From Hyphomicrobiales bacterium (GTDB taxonomy: Bacteria > Pseudomonadota > Alphaproteobacteria > Rhizobiales > CAYWUX01): 13,723 nucleotides of DNA. The DNA lies in assembly GCA_028279265.1 (NCBI GenBank), contig JANQOC010000124.1, forward strand, positions 1-13,723, given 5' to 3'. The notes beneath the pieces are model-generated. The model had not been told where the DNA came from. It did no database searches and worked only from the letters and a program-made list of their open reading frames with translations. Shown piece by piece: positions 5,845 to 12,507 of this stretch. The position numbers were made by a program, and so were the translations under genes. The first letter of the stretch is position 1. Each line of letters starts with the position of its first letter.

Positions 5845-7545
5845 CTATGCTGGTATGACCGGCAACAACAGGTAGGACTGATGTGTACCGCCTGTGTGAA
5901 GAGTCGTTGCACCTCCAAATATATCTTTAGGCCGATCCTGGGGATGATCATGATACCAAGGGCCGGAACCTCTGGAAGGAAAAGCAGGATTCGCATCTTC
6001 TCCGGGACGTTCAAAATCTTTTCCCCGGATATCGATAGAAACCGTGAAGCCCTCGGGCAGGACGATGCAGGTCGGCCAAATCTCTACATCGAGTTCGACA
6101 ATCTGACCCGGTCTTAACGGCATCTTGTCATCATGGGTATGAAACGGCCGGTACGGCAGCGACTTTTCGGGGTCCAGTTTACGATGCGAAGCCCGAAGCC
6201 ACCCCTGAGCCAGCGGTGTATGAGGATCAACTGTGCCCTGGAATTCAACCTCTTTTCCATCTGGCGACCACGCCTGGACCGTTACAAACAGATCTGCATC
6301 TGTCGTCGACGAAGACAGGAAGAGTTTCAGAGCCATCGGGCCTGTAATCTCTGTTTGAGATTTGAGGGGCGGAGATGTAAGACGGATCCCTTCCCCCAGA
6401 GCCTCGAAAGACATGGATCCTTGGGTTTGCGTGGGCTCCCATTCTAGACAAACATTCTCGGCATCCAGATGAAGTTTCGTCCACTGAGTTCGTGCCAGAG
6501 GCCACTCATTTTCCTTACGAAGTTCGAACTGATCGCTGAAGGGTCGACGCAGGTTTAGCCATACCCTCGGTTCATCTTTCCAGCCATTGGATTCGCCCTT
6601 TAAGTAGCAGTCAAAAAACCGTTTTTGCAGGTCCATTCCATAAGGAAGATAAAACCATTCTTCGTGCCGACCGGGATGTCCTTCCAGCCACTTTTCTTCT
6701 GAAGCTGCCTGAGTAAAGGCTTCAAAATTGCCGCGGGGATGGAGACCGAAACCTGCCCAGTTCGCAGGACTGATAAACGGTACTGTGACTTTTGACCAAT
6801 CCGGAGACCGTTCCTGATACCAGGTATCGTCCATTTCTCTGACCAGCATATTTTCCAAACAGTCGGCCCGGTTCTGATAAAGTTCAGCTTCGGTCAATTC
6901 TGCAGGACCTGTTGCCCGTTCATTCATCCAGGGATCCATGGGACCTTCTGGATTTCCATGTTGCACCGCCTGAACCTGGCGCGGATACCACACTTCCATA
7001 AACCGATTGGAAAGAATTCCACCATGCCGGCACCACTCCCGGTAATAATCAGCCGCCCCTTCCCAGGGGATCATGGCAGTTAAATGTGGTGGCTGAAGCT
7101 GAGCGACATGCCATTGGTTTATGGCATAGTAAGAAATACCGTTGAGCCCGACTTTGCCATTTGACCAGGATTGTGTTCCTGCCCATTCAATAGCATGATA
7201 GAAATCAAGAGTTTCTCGGGGGGAAAAAATATCCAGATAGCCCGGAGATCGGCCGGCACCACGTGAGTCCACACGCAGCACTGCATACCCCCAAGGCACC
7301 CAGATTTCTGGGTCAACCGTTTCCCAGGTCAGGAAACTCCGGGTTGACCCTTCAAGCAAATCCGGATGCTGCTCGATCAGCCAGTCCCACATGAGTTTAT
7401 AATGGTCCTGGTATTGAACACCCTTGCCATAGGGGCCGGATGTCATGACAACCGGGACGGGATCATCAGTATCGGGCCGAAACAGGTCCGACTTCAATTC
7501 CAGCCCGTCATCCATCGGAATAGAAATATCTCTCTCTATAATCAT
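5845..7545 (-). CDS. CocE/NonD (peptidase S15) family hydrolase
   Basis: 566 residues, cytoplasmic (no signal). The N-terminal alpha/beta-hydrolase domain carries VPWGYAVLRVDSRGAGRSPG (83-102) and the nucleophile elbow GLNGISYYAINQW with S138. The C-terminal third (from about residue 340) is the jelly-roll domain typical of X-Pro dipeptidyl-peptidase/CocE proteins, with DADLFVTVQAWSPDG and a closing HTGGTHQSYLLLPVIP. CocE proteins hydrolyse esters or amides; cocaine esterase releases benzoate, which fits a role in feeding an aromatic acid to the neighbouring decarboxylase and oxygenase (inference). The segment expected to hold the catalytic Asp ('GWYD' in many members) reads PANWAGFGLHPRGN (260-273) without Asp; H290 or H294 could be the triad histidine. 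GGGAGG (7551-7556) stands five bases before the ATG. It is divergent from the Rieske gene over a 263-base region. Confidence 0.85.
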   Translation of the reverse strand: MIIERDISIPMDDGLELKSDLFRPDTDDPVPVVMTSGPYGKGVQYQDHYKLMWDWLIEQHPDLLEGSTRSFLTWETVDPEIWVPWGYAVLRVDSRGAGRSPGYLDIFSPRETLDFYHAIEWAGTQSWSNGKVGLNGISYYAINQWHVAQLQPPHLTAMIPWEGAADYYREWCRHGGILSNRFMEVWYPRQVQAVQHGNPEGPMDPWMNERATGPAELTEAELYQNRADCLENMLVREMDDTWYQERSPDWSKVTVPFISPANWAGFGLHPRGNFEAFTQAASEEKWLEGHPGRHEEWFYLPYGMDLQKRFFDCYLKGESNGWKDEPRVWLNLRRPFSDQFELRKENEWPLARTQWTKLHLDAENVCLEWEPTQTQGSMSFEALGEGIRLTSPPLKSQTEITGPMALKLFLSSSTTDADLFVTVQAWSPDGKEVEFQGTVDPHTPLAQGWLRASHRKLDPEKSLPYRPFHTHDDKMPLRPGQIVELDVEIWPTCIVLPEGFTVSIDIRGKDFERPGEDANPAFPSRGSGPWYHDHPQDRPKDIFGGATTLHTGGTHQSYLLLPVIPA

Positions 7546-7589
7546 GTGAACCTCCCAAATGCATCGCTTAACAAAATTTTCGTATAATC

Positions 7590-7613
7590 AATTTTAATGA
7601 TAATACTAAAATT
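7590..7613. promoter_or_regulatory. Inverted repeat in the divergent CocE/Rieske promoter region
   Basis: AATTTTA (7590-7596) and TAAAATT (7607-7613) form perfect 7-base arms around a 10-base spacer, 45 bases upstream of the CocE start in a 263-base divergent intergenic region. The size and symmetry suit a dimeric regulator, perhaps the LysR protein at 11147. The surrounding DNA is very AT-rich, so chance symmetry is possible. Confidence 0.35.
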
Positions 7614-7808
7614 AAGTCGGTTTTGAAAAGCTTATTGATAGTAATTTTTGCAAAGGGATATGCAGGTCAAATCGCTCAAGAAGTTGCATTTAACTCTTAA
7701 ACTCTCATCGCTTGTCGCTATTGAAAACCAGCTGAGTTTAGGACACAATTTTTTCCTGGAACTTTAATTGAAAATGGATTTTGAAATCAGCGTAGGAGAG
7801 AATGTGAC

Positions 7809-8831
7809 ATGATCGAACCTTTTATCTACGATCACTGGTACATTTGCGCGTGGCGCGAGGAACTGACGACAAAACCCCTGCAAAGATGGATTCTTGATCA
7901 GCCCATTGCTCTCTTCCGTACAGAAAGCGGTGATCCCGCAGCAATCGCGGATCGATGTCCACATCGAGGCGCTCCACTGACTTCGGGTACTGTCCGAGGT
8001 GAAGCATTGGAATGCGGTTATCATGGGCTGACATTTGATAAGTCAGGAAAATGCGTAAGAGTTCCGGGTCGGGATAGTGTTCCGCCGACATTTAGAACCC
8101 GGGCCTATCCGATTGTCGAGAAATGGCGGTTCGCATTTATTTGGATGGGTGATCCCGACAAAGCCGATGAATCGAAGATTCCGGACTATCACTGGAGCGA
8201 TGACGAGAACTGGTCAGCTCGCGGTGAAACTCTTCCTGTAAACTGTCATGCGAGTCTCCTGCGCGATAATCTTCTCGACCTCTCCCATGCCCACTATGTG
8301 CATGCCAACACCCTGGCAACCGACGCCGTGGTTCGGGTTCCCATAGAAGTTGAGGAACGCAGTGATGAAGTAATAGTGCAACGACGCATGGTTGACATTC
8401 ATCCATCCCCGTTTTTCAGTCGGGTTTTGGGAGACTTTGACGGCAAGGTGAACCACCTCCAGGTCGTTCGCTTTCTCCCGGCATCAAATATTATTATCGA
8501 AGTCAGCGTTTCCAGTGTTGAAAATCCTGAACACAAGGCTGAAATACGTGTCATGAACGGCCTTACACCCGCAACGGGAAGATCGAGCCATTATTTCTGG
8601 TCCCTCGCCCGGAACATGCACCTGAATAACGATTCTCTCGGTGACTGGATTTTTAATGCCAACCGCAACACATTCTTCGAAGACATTGATATTGTCGAGC
8701 AGCAGCAGGTTCTGCTGGAAAAAGCTCCTGCCCCAGAGCACGAAACCTTGTTTCACGTGGACGGCGGTGTGAATGCCGGGCGTAAACTTCATGCCCGCCT
8801 GCTCGCTGAAGAAAATAGTTCAGCTGACTAA
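7809..8831 (+). CDS. Rieske non-heme iron oxygenase, VanA-like oxygenase component
   Basis: 340 residues. The N-terminal Rieske [2Fe-2S] domain has C50-x-H52 (RCPHRGAPL) and C69-x2-H72 (ECGYHGLTFD). The C-terminal catalytic domain has DNLLDLSHAHYVH (153-165): D157, H160 and H165 match the D-x2-H-x4-H iron ligands and bridging Asp of ring-hydroxylating oxygenases. EDIDIVEQQ (291-299) supplies the second acidic ligand and the family's terminal 'ED..IVE.Q' signature. Length and motifs fit the single-subunit group with vanillate O-demethylase oxygenase (VanA), toluenesulfonate methyl-monooxygenase and dicamba O-demethylase, so O-demethylation or hydroxylation of a substituted benzoate is likely. 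These enzymes need a ferredoxin/reductase (VanB type), and none is encoded nearby. AGGAGAG (7794-7800) stands eight bases before the start. It appears monocistronic, divergent from the CocE gene and convergent with the alpha/beta hydrolase. Confidence 0.9.
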   Translation: MIEPFIYDHWYICAWREELTTKPLQRWILDQPIALFRTESGDPAAIADRCPHRGAPLTSGTVRGEALECGYHGLTFDKSGKCVRVPGRDSVPPTFRTRAYPIVEKWRFAFIWMGDPDKADESKIPDYHWSDDENWSARGETLPVNCHASLLRDNLLDLSHAHYVHANTLATDAVVRVPIEVEERSDEVIVQRRMVDIHPSPFFSRVLGDFDGKVNHLQVVRFLPASNIIIEVSVSSVENPEHKAEIRVMNGLTPATGRSSHYFWSLARNMHLNNDSLGDWIFNANRNTFFEDIDIVEQQQVLLEKAPAPEHETLFHVDGGVNAGRKLHARLLAEENSSAD

Positions 8832-9090
8832 TCAAAACAGTTCGGCTGCAATTCTGGAACGTAAGAAAATAATTCTTAAATGTTGCGGTCGTCAGCAGTT
8901 GGAATTTGCAGAAGCGCCTACTCGGCAATAATCCAAGGACCTTGGAGTGGAGATTTCATGTTGGGCATCAAGCGAATAAAGGTTGTATGAAGTTCTTGCA
9001 AACCCAGTAATCCAGATTCCGACCACTCAAACGAATTTTTTTTAAAGACGTTCAAACTGCTCCCGCAGGTGCATGTACGGAAATTGAAAA

Positions 9091-9891
9091 TTATGGCGTG
9101 TGACGCGAAAACCAATTTTCAAGTGTCTGCATAGCCTTGTCCGCTTCCTCGATTAAGAAAAAATGGCTTGATTTTTCAAATATGACAGTTTCGGCCTCGG
9201 GAAGAACCTCACGCATCCAGTTCGTGATGGTCATCGAACACACGGGATCACGCGCTCCAGCTAATATTTGAACAGGACACGTAATTCTATGAAGCTGATC
9301 TAGGGTATCGTGTTGCAATACGGCTTTTGACAGATTTACATAAGAAATTTTTGAGCGAGACTCGTCTCCGACCAGGGCTTCGACGTTAGAAACTATGTCC
9401 GGGTTGGCATTGTAGAACTCAGGTCCGAAAAACATCCAGGTTGAGTGCCGTGCCCAGTCCGTCCAATTGTCACGCCACTCAAGTAGCTCTCGCATATTGA
9501 TCAATATTCTCTCACATATCGGATCAGCTTTCGCGAGAGAAGCTGCCATGGTCAGAGTGTGTATTCGCTCGGGCTGCAAGAGGGCCATATGTTGTCCAAT
9601 TGCGCCTCCCATGGAACGTCCGACGATATGGGCACGGGTGATACCGAGTTGATCCAACATCGTTAGTACAGACTGGGCAATCTCTTCCATGGATGTGGGT
9701 CCGTCGACATCGCTGGAACCGCCGGAGCCCGGATTGTCGAATGCAATGATGCGGTGGTCTTTTTTGAATTTTTCGATTTGAGGTATCCATGCCCGGTAAT
9801 CGCCTGCAAGTCCATGTATCAGGACAATTGGAAATCCATTTCCTTCGTCGACATAATTCAATTCAAACCGCCCGGTATCAATTTTTGGCAT
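9091..9891 (-). CDS. Alpha/beta-fold hydrolase
   Basis: 266 residues with a complete alpha/beta-hydrolase layout: oxyanion-hole motif LIHGLAGDYRAW (24-35), FDNPGSGGSS (51-60), nucleophile elbow VGRSMGGAIGQ (90-100) with S93, acid D215 in LAGARDPVC, and H243 in EKSSHFFLIEEA. It resembles 3-oxoadipate enol-lactonase and meta-cleavage-product hydrolases in size and motifs, but no substrate-specific signature is visible. An esterase or C-C hydrolase acting in the aromatic pathway is the best inference. The start at 9891 is supported by GGAG seven bases upstream. It lies 60 bases downstream of the flavin monooxygenase gene on the same strand, so the two are probably co-transcribed. The 259-base gap to the convergent Rieske gene holds only a weak AT-rich inverted repeat (TAAGAA 8862-8867 / TTCTTA 8873-8878). 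Confidence 0.85.
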   Translation of the reverse strand: MPKIDTGRFELNYVDEGNGFPIVLIHGLAGDYRAWIPQIEKFKKDHRIIAFDNPGSGGSSDVDGPTSMEEIAQSVLTMLDQLGITRAHIVGRSMGGAIGQHMALLQPERIHTLTMAASLAKADPICERILINMRELLEWRDNWTDWARHSTWMFFGPEFYNANPDIVSNVEALVGDESRSKISYVNLSKAVLQHDTLDQLHRITCPVQILAGARDPVCSMTITNWMREVLPEAETVIFEKSSHFFLIEEADKAMQTLENWFSRHTP

Positions 9892-9951
9892 GGCAAACTC
9901 CGTGAACTAGAATGGCTAAATCAGCTAACACGTCCAGGTACATGATTGTTT

Positions 9952-10992
9952 TCATTCCGCAGCACGTGTCCTCGCACCCGGTTGGTCAAGAAAATTTGGC
10001 ATTACCTGTTCAGAAAATTGCTGAAGTGCGTCGAACGAACCTGAGAGGTCGTGAAGCAGAATATTTCGGACTCCGAGATCGTAGAGCCTTTGCACGCGCT
10101 CGCACATTTCCTTTGCATCTCCCAGGATGGCACCATTGTCTGAAAGTGCATCTACATCGGAAGTCTCGCCAACCGGATTAAAAGCACGGGGACCATCGAT
10201 CTTCTTATTTGTGAGTATTTGCACCTGGGTAATGAACTTGGCACGTAACTCATAGGCTGCCTGACGTTCTGAAGTGTTGTTGGCACACATTAACCCCCGA
10301 GTGACGCCGACTTTTTCCGGATCGAAAGAACGTCCTATTTTTTCCAGCTCGTCGCGGTAGAACTCAATTTTTTCGCCAATTGCCTCAAAGGAGGATATCT
10401 GGTCGAGCAGCAAATTATAACCGTCGCGTGCAGCCTTGCGAATTGAATACTCACTTCCGGCACCAACCCACATCGGTGGATAGGGTTTCTGCACAACCGG
10501 CGGTTCCACAATAATATCATTGAACTCCCATCGTTCCGACTTGTAGGACCAACGATCGGTTGTTCTAAACGATTTGCGAAGCAGCGTGATCGACTCTTCG
10601 AATATTTCACCGGCTTCAGCCATGTCGAGTCCGAAACCTTGGAATTCCGTTGCCCGGTAGCCGCGACCGACTCCAAAATCATATCTGCCTTTGGAAATCT
10701 GATCGATCATTGCCACTTGCTCGGCCAGTAGGATCGGATTATGCCAGGGCACGACCACGACGGCTGAACCCAGCCGAATGGTTGAGGTAATTCCCGCGAG
10801 ATATGAAATGTAGTTGAGTGTCGCTGAGAGCTGTGCAAAGCCTGTAAAATGATGTTCGACAAGCCAGGCGCTCTCATAGCCAAGCTTTTCAGCAAAACGG
10901 ATATAGTCTCCATATTCGTGATAGCCGAGCGCCGCTTCGGTAACAACGTCGCCGGGGACGGCCTGTGCTCCGCCAAAAAGTCCGAATTTCAT
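9952..10992 (-). CDS. LLM-class (bacterial luciferase family) flavin-dependent monooxygenase
   Basis: 346 residues, single TIM-barrel domain of the luciferase-like monooxygenase family. Features include MKFGLFGG at the first strand, YGDYIRFAEKLGYESAWLVE (27-46) running into VEHHFTGF (45-52), AVVVVPWHNPILLAEQVAMI (77-96), SKGRYDFGVGRGY (100-112) ending in the family's 'G.GRGY' phosphate-binding element, and PPMWVGAGS (172-180). Members use reduced FMN or F420 from a partner reductase to oxygenate alkanesulfonates, chelators, dibenzothiophene sulfones, aldehydes or ketones; the substrate cannot be read here. No flavin reductase gene is present in the window. The start is supported by AGGAA and GGAA upstream. 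It is first in an operon with the alpha/beta hydrolase and divergent from the LysR gene, the usual arrangement for a LysR-controlled target. Confidence 0.87.
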   Translation of the reverse strand: MKFGLFGGAQAVPGDVVTEAALGYHEYGDYIRFAEKLGYESAWLVEHHFTGFAQLSATLNYISYLAGITSTIRLGSAVVVVPWHNPILLAEQVAMIDQISKGRYDFGVGRGYRATEFQGFGLDMAEAGEIFEESITLLRKSFRTTDRWSYKSERWEFNDIIVEPPVVQKPYPPMWVGAGSEYSIRKAARDGYNLLLDQISSFEAIGEKIEFYRDELEKIGRSFDPEKVGVTRGLMCANNTSERQAAYELRAKFITQVQILTNKKIDGPRAFNPVGETSDVDALSDNGAILGDAKEMCERVQRLYDLGVRNILLHDLSGSFDALQQFSEQVMPNFLDQPGARTRAAE

Positions 10993-11071
10993 AATTTCCG
11001 TTCCTGACCAATAGTGAGTACAGCCTTAACGCTAGCAAATTGGTGTTAGCGGTTATAATAATAACATTTAA

Positions 11072-11089
11072 TAAATATGATCATTTTTA
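11072..11089. promoter_or_regulatory. Imperfect palindrome between the flavin monooxygenase and LysR genes
   Basis: The 18-base site from TAAA to TTTA is centred on ATGATCAT (11077-11084) with a single mismatched pair (11076/11085). It lies in the 154-base divergent region, 57 bases before the LysR start and 79 bases before the monooxygenase start, where LysR-type regulators commonly bind. The AT-rich context lowers confidence. Confidence 0.4.
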
Positions 11090-11136
11090 CTAATCACCTT
11101 ATGAAGGCTGAAATTCGATTGATTGGAACTCCAAGC

Positions 11137-11140
11137 AGGA
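11137..11140 (+). promoter_or_regulatory. Ribosome binding site that sets the LysR start
   Basis: AGGA stands six bases before the ATG at 11147. The longer open frame from a TTG at 11123 would add eight residues before the usual LysR opening M-N-I-R-Q and lacks a comparable site. Confidence 0.6.
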
Positions 11141-11146
11141 AAACAT

Positions 11147-12094
11147 ATGAATATTCGTCAGGTTCAATATTTTGCAGCTGTTTATGAAGAAGGTGGTTTC
11201 CGAAAAGCTGCGCTGCGCGAAAACTGCACTCAATCAGGGATAAGCCAGCATATTCGGAAACTCGAAGAGCGGCTCGGAGTCAGCCTGTTCGAACGAATTC
11301 CACAAGGCGTGTCTCCAACAGTCGCGGGCTCCGAATATTATACCCTCTGTATCCCAATTCTGCGTTCGATACACGAAGCGGAGCAGAAAATTGCGGAATT
11401 GAGAGGCAGTTTATCAGGCACGATCCGAGCTGGTCTGATTCCTTCGCTAACCAAAGGTGTGCTCGCTCAGGTACTTGACGGATTTGTCAGAGAGCATCCC
11501 GGAGTCGAGTTTCACTTGGTAGAGGCTTATAGTCAGTCACTGACGGAGCAGGTGATTGCCAACAAACTCGATTTTGCGATTGTACCCGTAATGCCTGAGA
11601 CCAGTGTTCCAGGTTTGCGGCGTCGGGTACTTTCTATTGAAAAAGAGCTGCTTTTGTCGGGACCGTTACTCGGTCTTAATGAATTAGAACCGATACCATT
11701 GGCAGACTTAGCGGACATGAAGCTCGTCCTACCTTCGCCAGCGAATAGCCGAAGGCCCTATCTGGACAGTCAAATTGCCAAAGCCGGAATTGTGCCTGCA
11801 CGTATAATGAATATTGACGGAATGACAGGGACGCTGGAATTCGTCGCAGAATCCGACTGGGTTACAATTCTGCCTGTTACGAACTGCATAAATGAGCTTG
11901 GTCGGGGCAGGATGACTCTCAATCCTATTGTCAAACCTGAAATCATATTCGAGTTCATCCTAATTGAACCAAGTCACCGGCCACTCTCTGCGGCCGCACG
12001 CTTATTCATTGAAAAAATAGAAACACGACTTAGTGAAATCAGTGTTGATTGGCAAAGAGTAGTTAAAAACTCTCGAAAGCGTAACAAACGTTAG
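11147..12094 (+). CDS. LysR-type transcriptional regulator
   Basis: 315 residues from the chosen ATG, the usual family length (about 300). The N-terminal winged helix-turn-helix is typical: MNIRQVQYFAAVYEEGGFRK, AALRENCTQSGISQHIRKLE, ERLGVSLFER, with the helix-turn-helix at about residues 18-37 and a linker helix to about 85. The C-terminal two-lobed inducer domain begins near GTIRAGLIPSL. LysR regulators of aromatic catabolism bind pathway intermediates and activate divergent genes, so the flavin monooxygenase/hydrolase pair is the likeliest target, possibly along with the CocE/Rieske promoter region (inference). The C-terminal end is rich in Lys and Arg (KNSRKRNKR), slightly longer than usual. 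Base composition is like the other catabolic genes. Confidence 0.92.
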   Translation: MNIRQVQYFAAVYEEGGFRKAALRENCTQSGISQHIRKLEERLGVSLFERIPQGVSPTVAGSEYYTLCIPILRSIHEAEQKIAELRGSLSGTIRAGLIPSLTKGVLAQVLDGFVREHPGVEFHLVEAYSQSLTEQVIANKLDFAIVPVMPETSVPGLRRRVLSIEKELLLSGPLLGLNELEPIPLADLADMKLVLPSPANSRRPYLDSQIAKAGIVPARIMNIDGMTGTLEFVAESDWVTILPVTNCINELGRGRMTLNPIVKPEIIFEFILIEPSHRPLSAAARLFIEKIETRLSEISVDWQRVVKNSRKRNKR

Positions 12095-12507
12095 TTGACT
12101 AATGTCACGGAGCTGACAAGCAGTTGCCCACGAACTGAAATAATATATGAACACATGCGCAAATTACGAAAATTAATAAGCTAGCCGCTATTTTCCGGTC
12201 CCTCAAAGAGCATATCAATGTCGGCTATGGGTCACTAGCAGACATTTGATGCGCCCTGATTTGACGTCCGCTTTGCCCCCTAACGCGGACATTCTGGGAG
12301 AGGCGTAAATGAGTCCGTTAGGTGCCAAAAGCAGACAGTTATACTCATCGGCTAAAGGAAGTTCAGCGTTCATGAAGGCTGATTTACTACAGAGTCCTTG
12401 GTCAGATACAATACAATATAAAAAAGTCAAAATCATCAATGTACTGGATAGATTTACTAGGATTCAATAGGGAGTGGAACTCTCTCCGTACGTTCTCTGG
12501 AAGCAAA
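12095..12507. other. Gene-free stretch between LysR and the integrase
   Basis: Apart from repeat copy 3 (12217-12336) I see no coding region. The small minus-strand frame through the repeat reads MSALGGKADV and is treated as an artefact. The frame of the integrase is open back to 12439, but the segment 12439-12507 shows no family resemblance. Confidence 0.6.
12217..12336. repeat. Dispersed hairpin repeat, copy 3 (three units, best preserved)
   Basis: Unit 1 pairs AATGTCGGCTA (12217-12227) with TAGCAGACATT (12236-12246), one mismatch. Unit 2 has perfect arms GTCCGC (12266-12271) and GCGGAC (12285-12290). Unit 3 runs from GTCCG (12313) to GCAGAC (12336). The GTC positions 12220, 12266 and 12313 are 46 and 47 bases apart, identical to the copy at 4673 and in the same orientation. 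Read on the minus strand, unit 2 encodes MSALGGKAD; copy 2 at the same place reads VSVLGGIAD. Confidence 0.82.

Noticed and set aside
5833..6117. Plus-strand frame of 94 codons antisense to the CocE-like gene
   Set aside because: No motifs; it runs antisense to the conserved C-terminal domain of a real gene.
8862..8878. TAAGAA/TTCTTA inverted repeat after the Rieske gene as a terminator
   Set aside because: A six-pair AT-only stem with no GC pairs at the base and no T-run; too weak to call.
8918..9115. Minus-strand frame of 65 codons in the gap between the Rieske and alpha/beta-hydrolase genes
   Set aside because: It overlaps the end of the hydrolase in another frame, lacks a ribosome site and matches no family I know. 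It could be a gene remnant (end reads MKSPLQGPWIIAE), but there is not enough to call it.
12215..12439. Minus-strand 74-codon frame containing MSALGGKAD
   Set aside because: The recognisable part lies within repeat copy 3; better explained by the repeat than as a gene.
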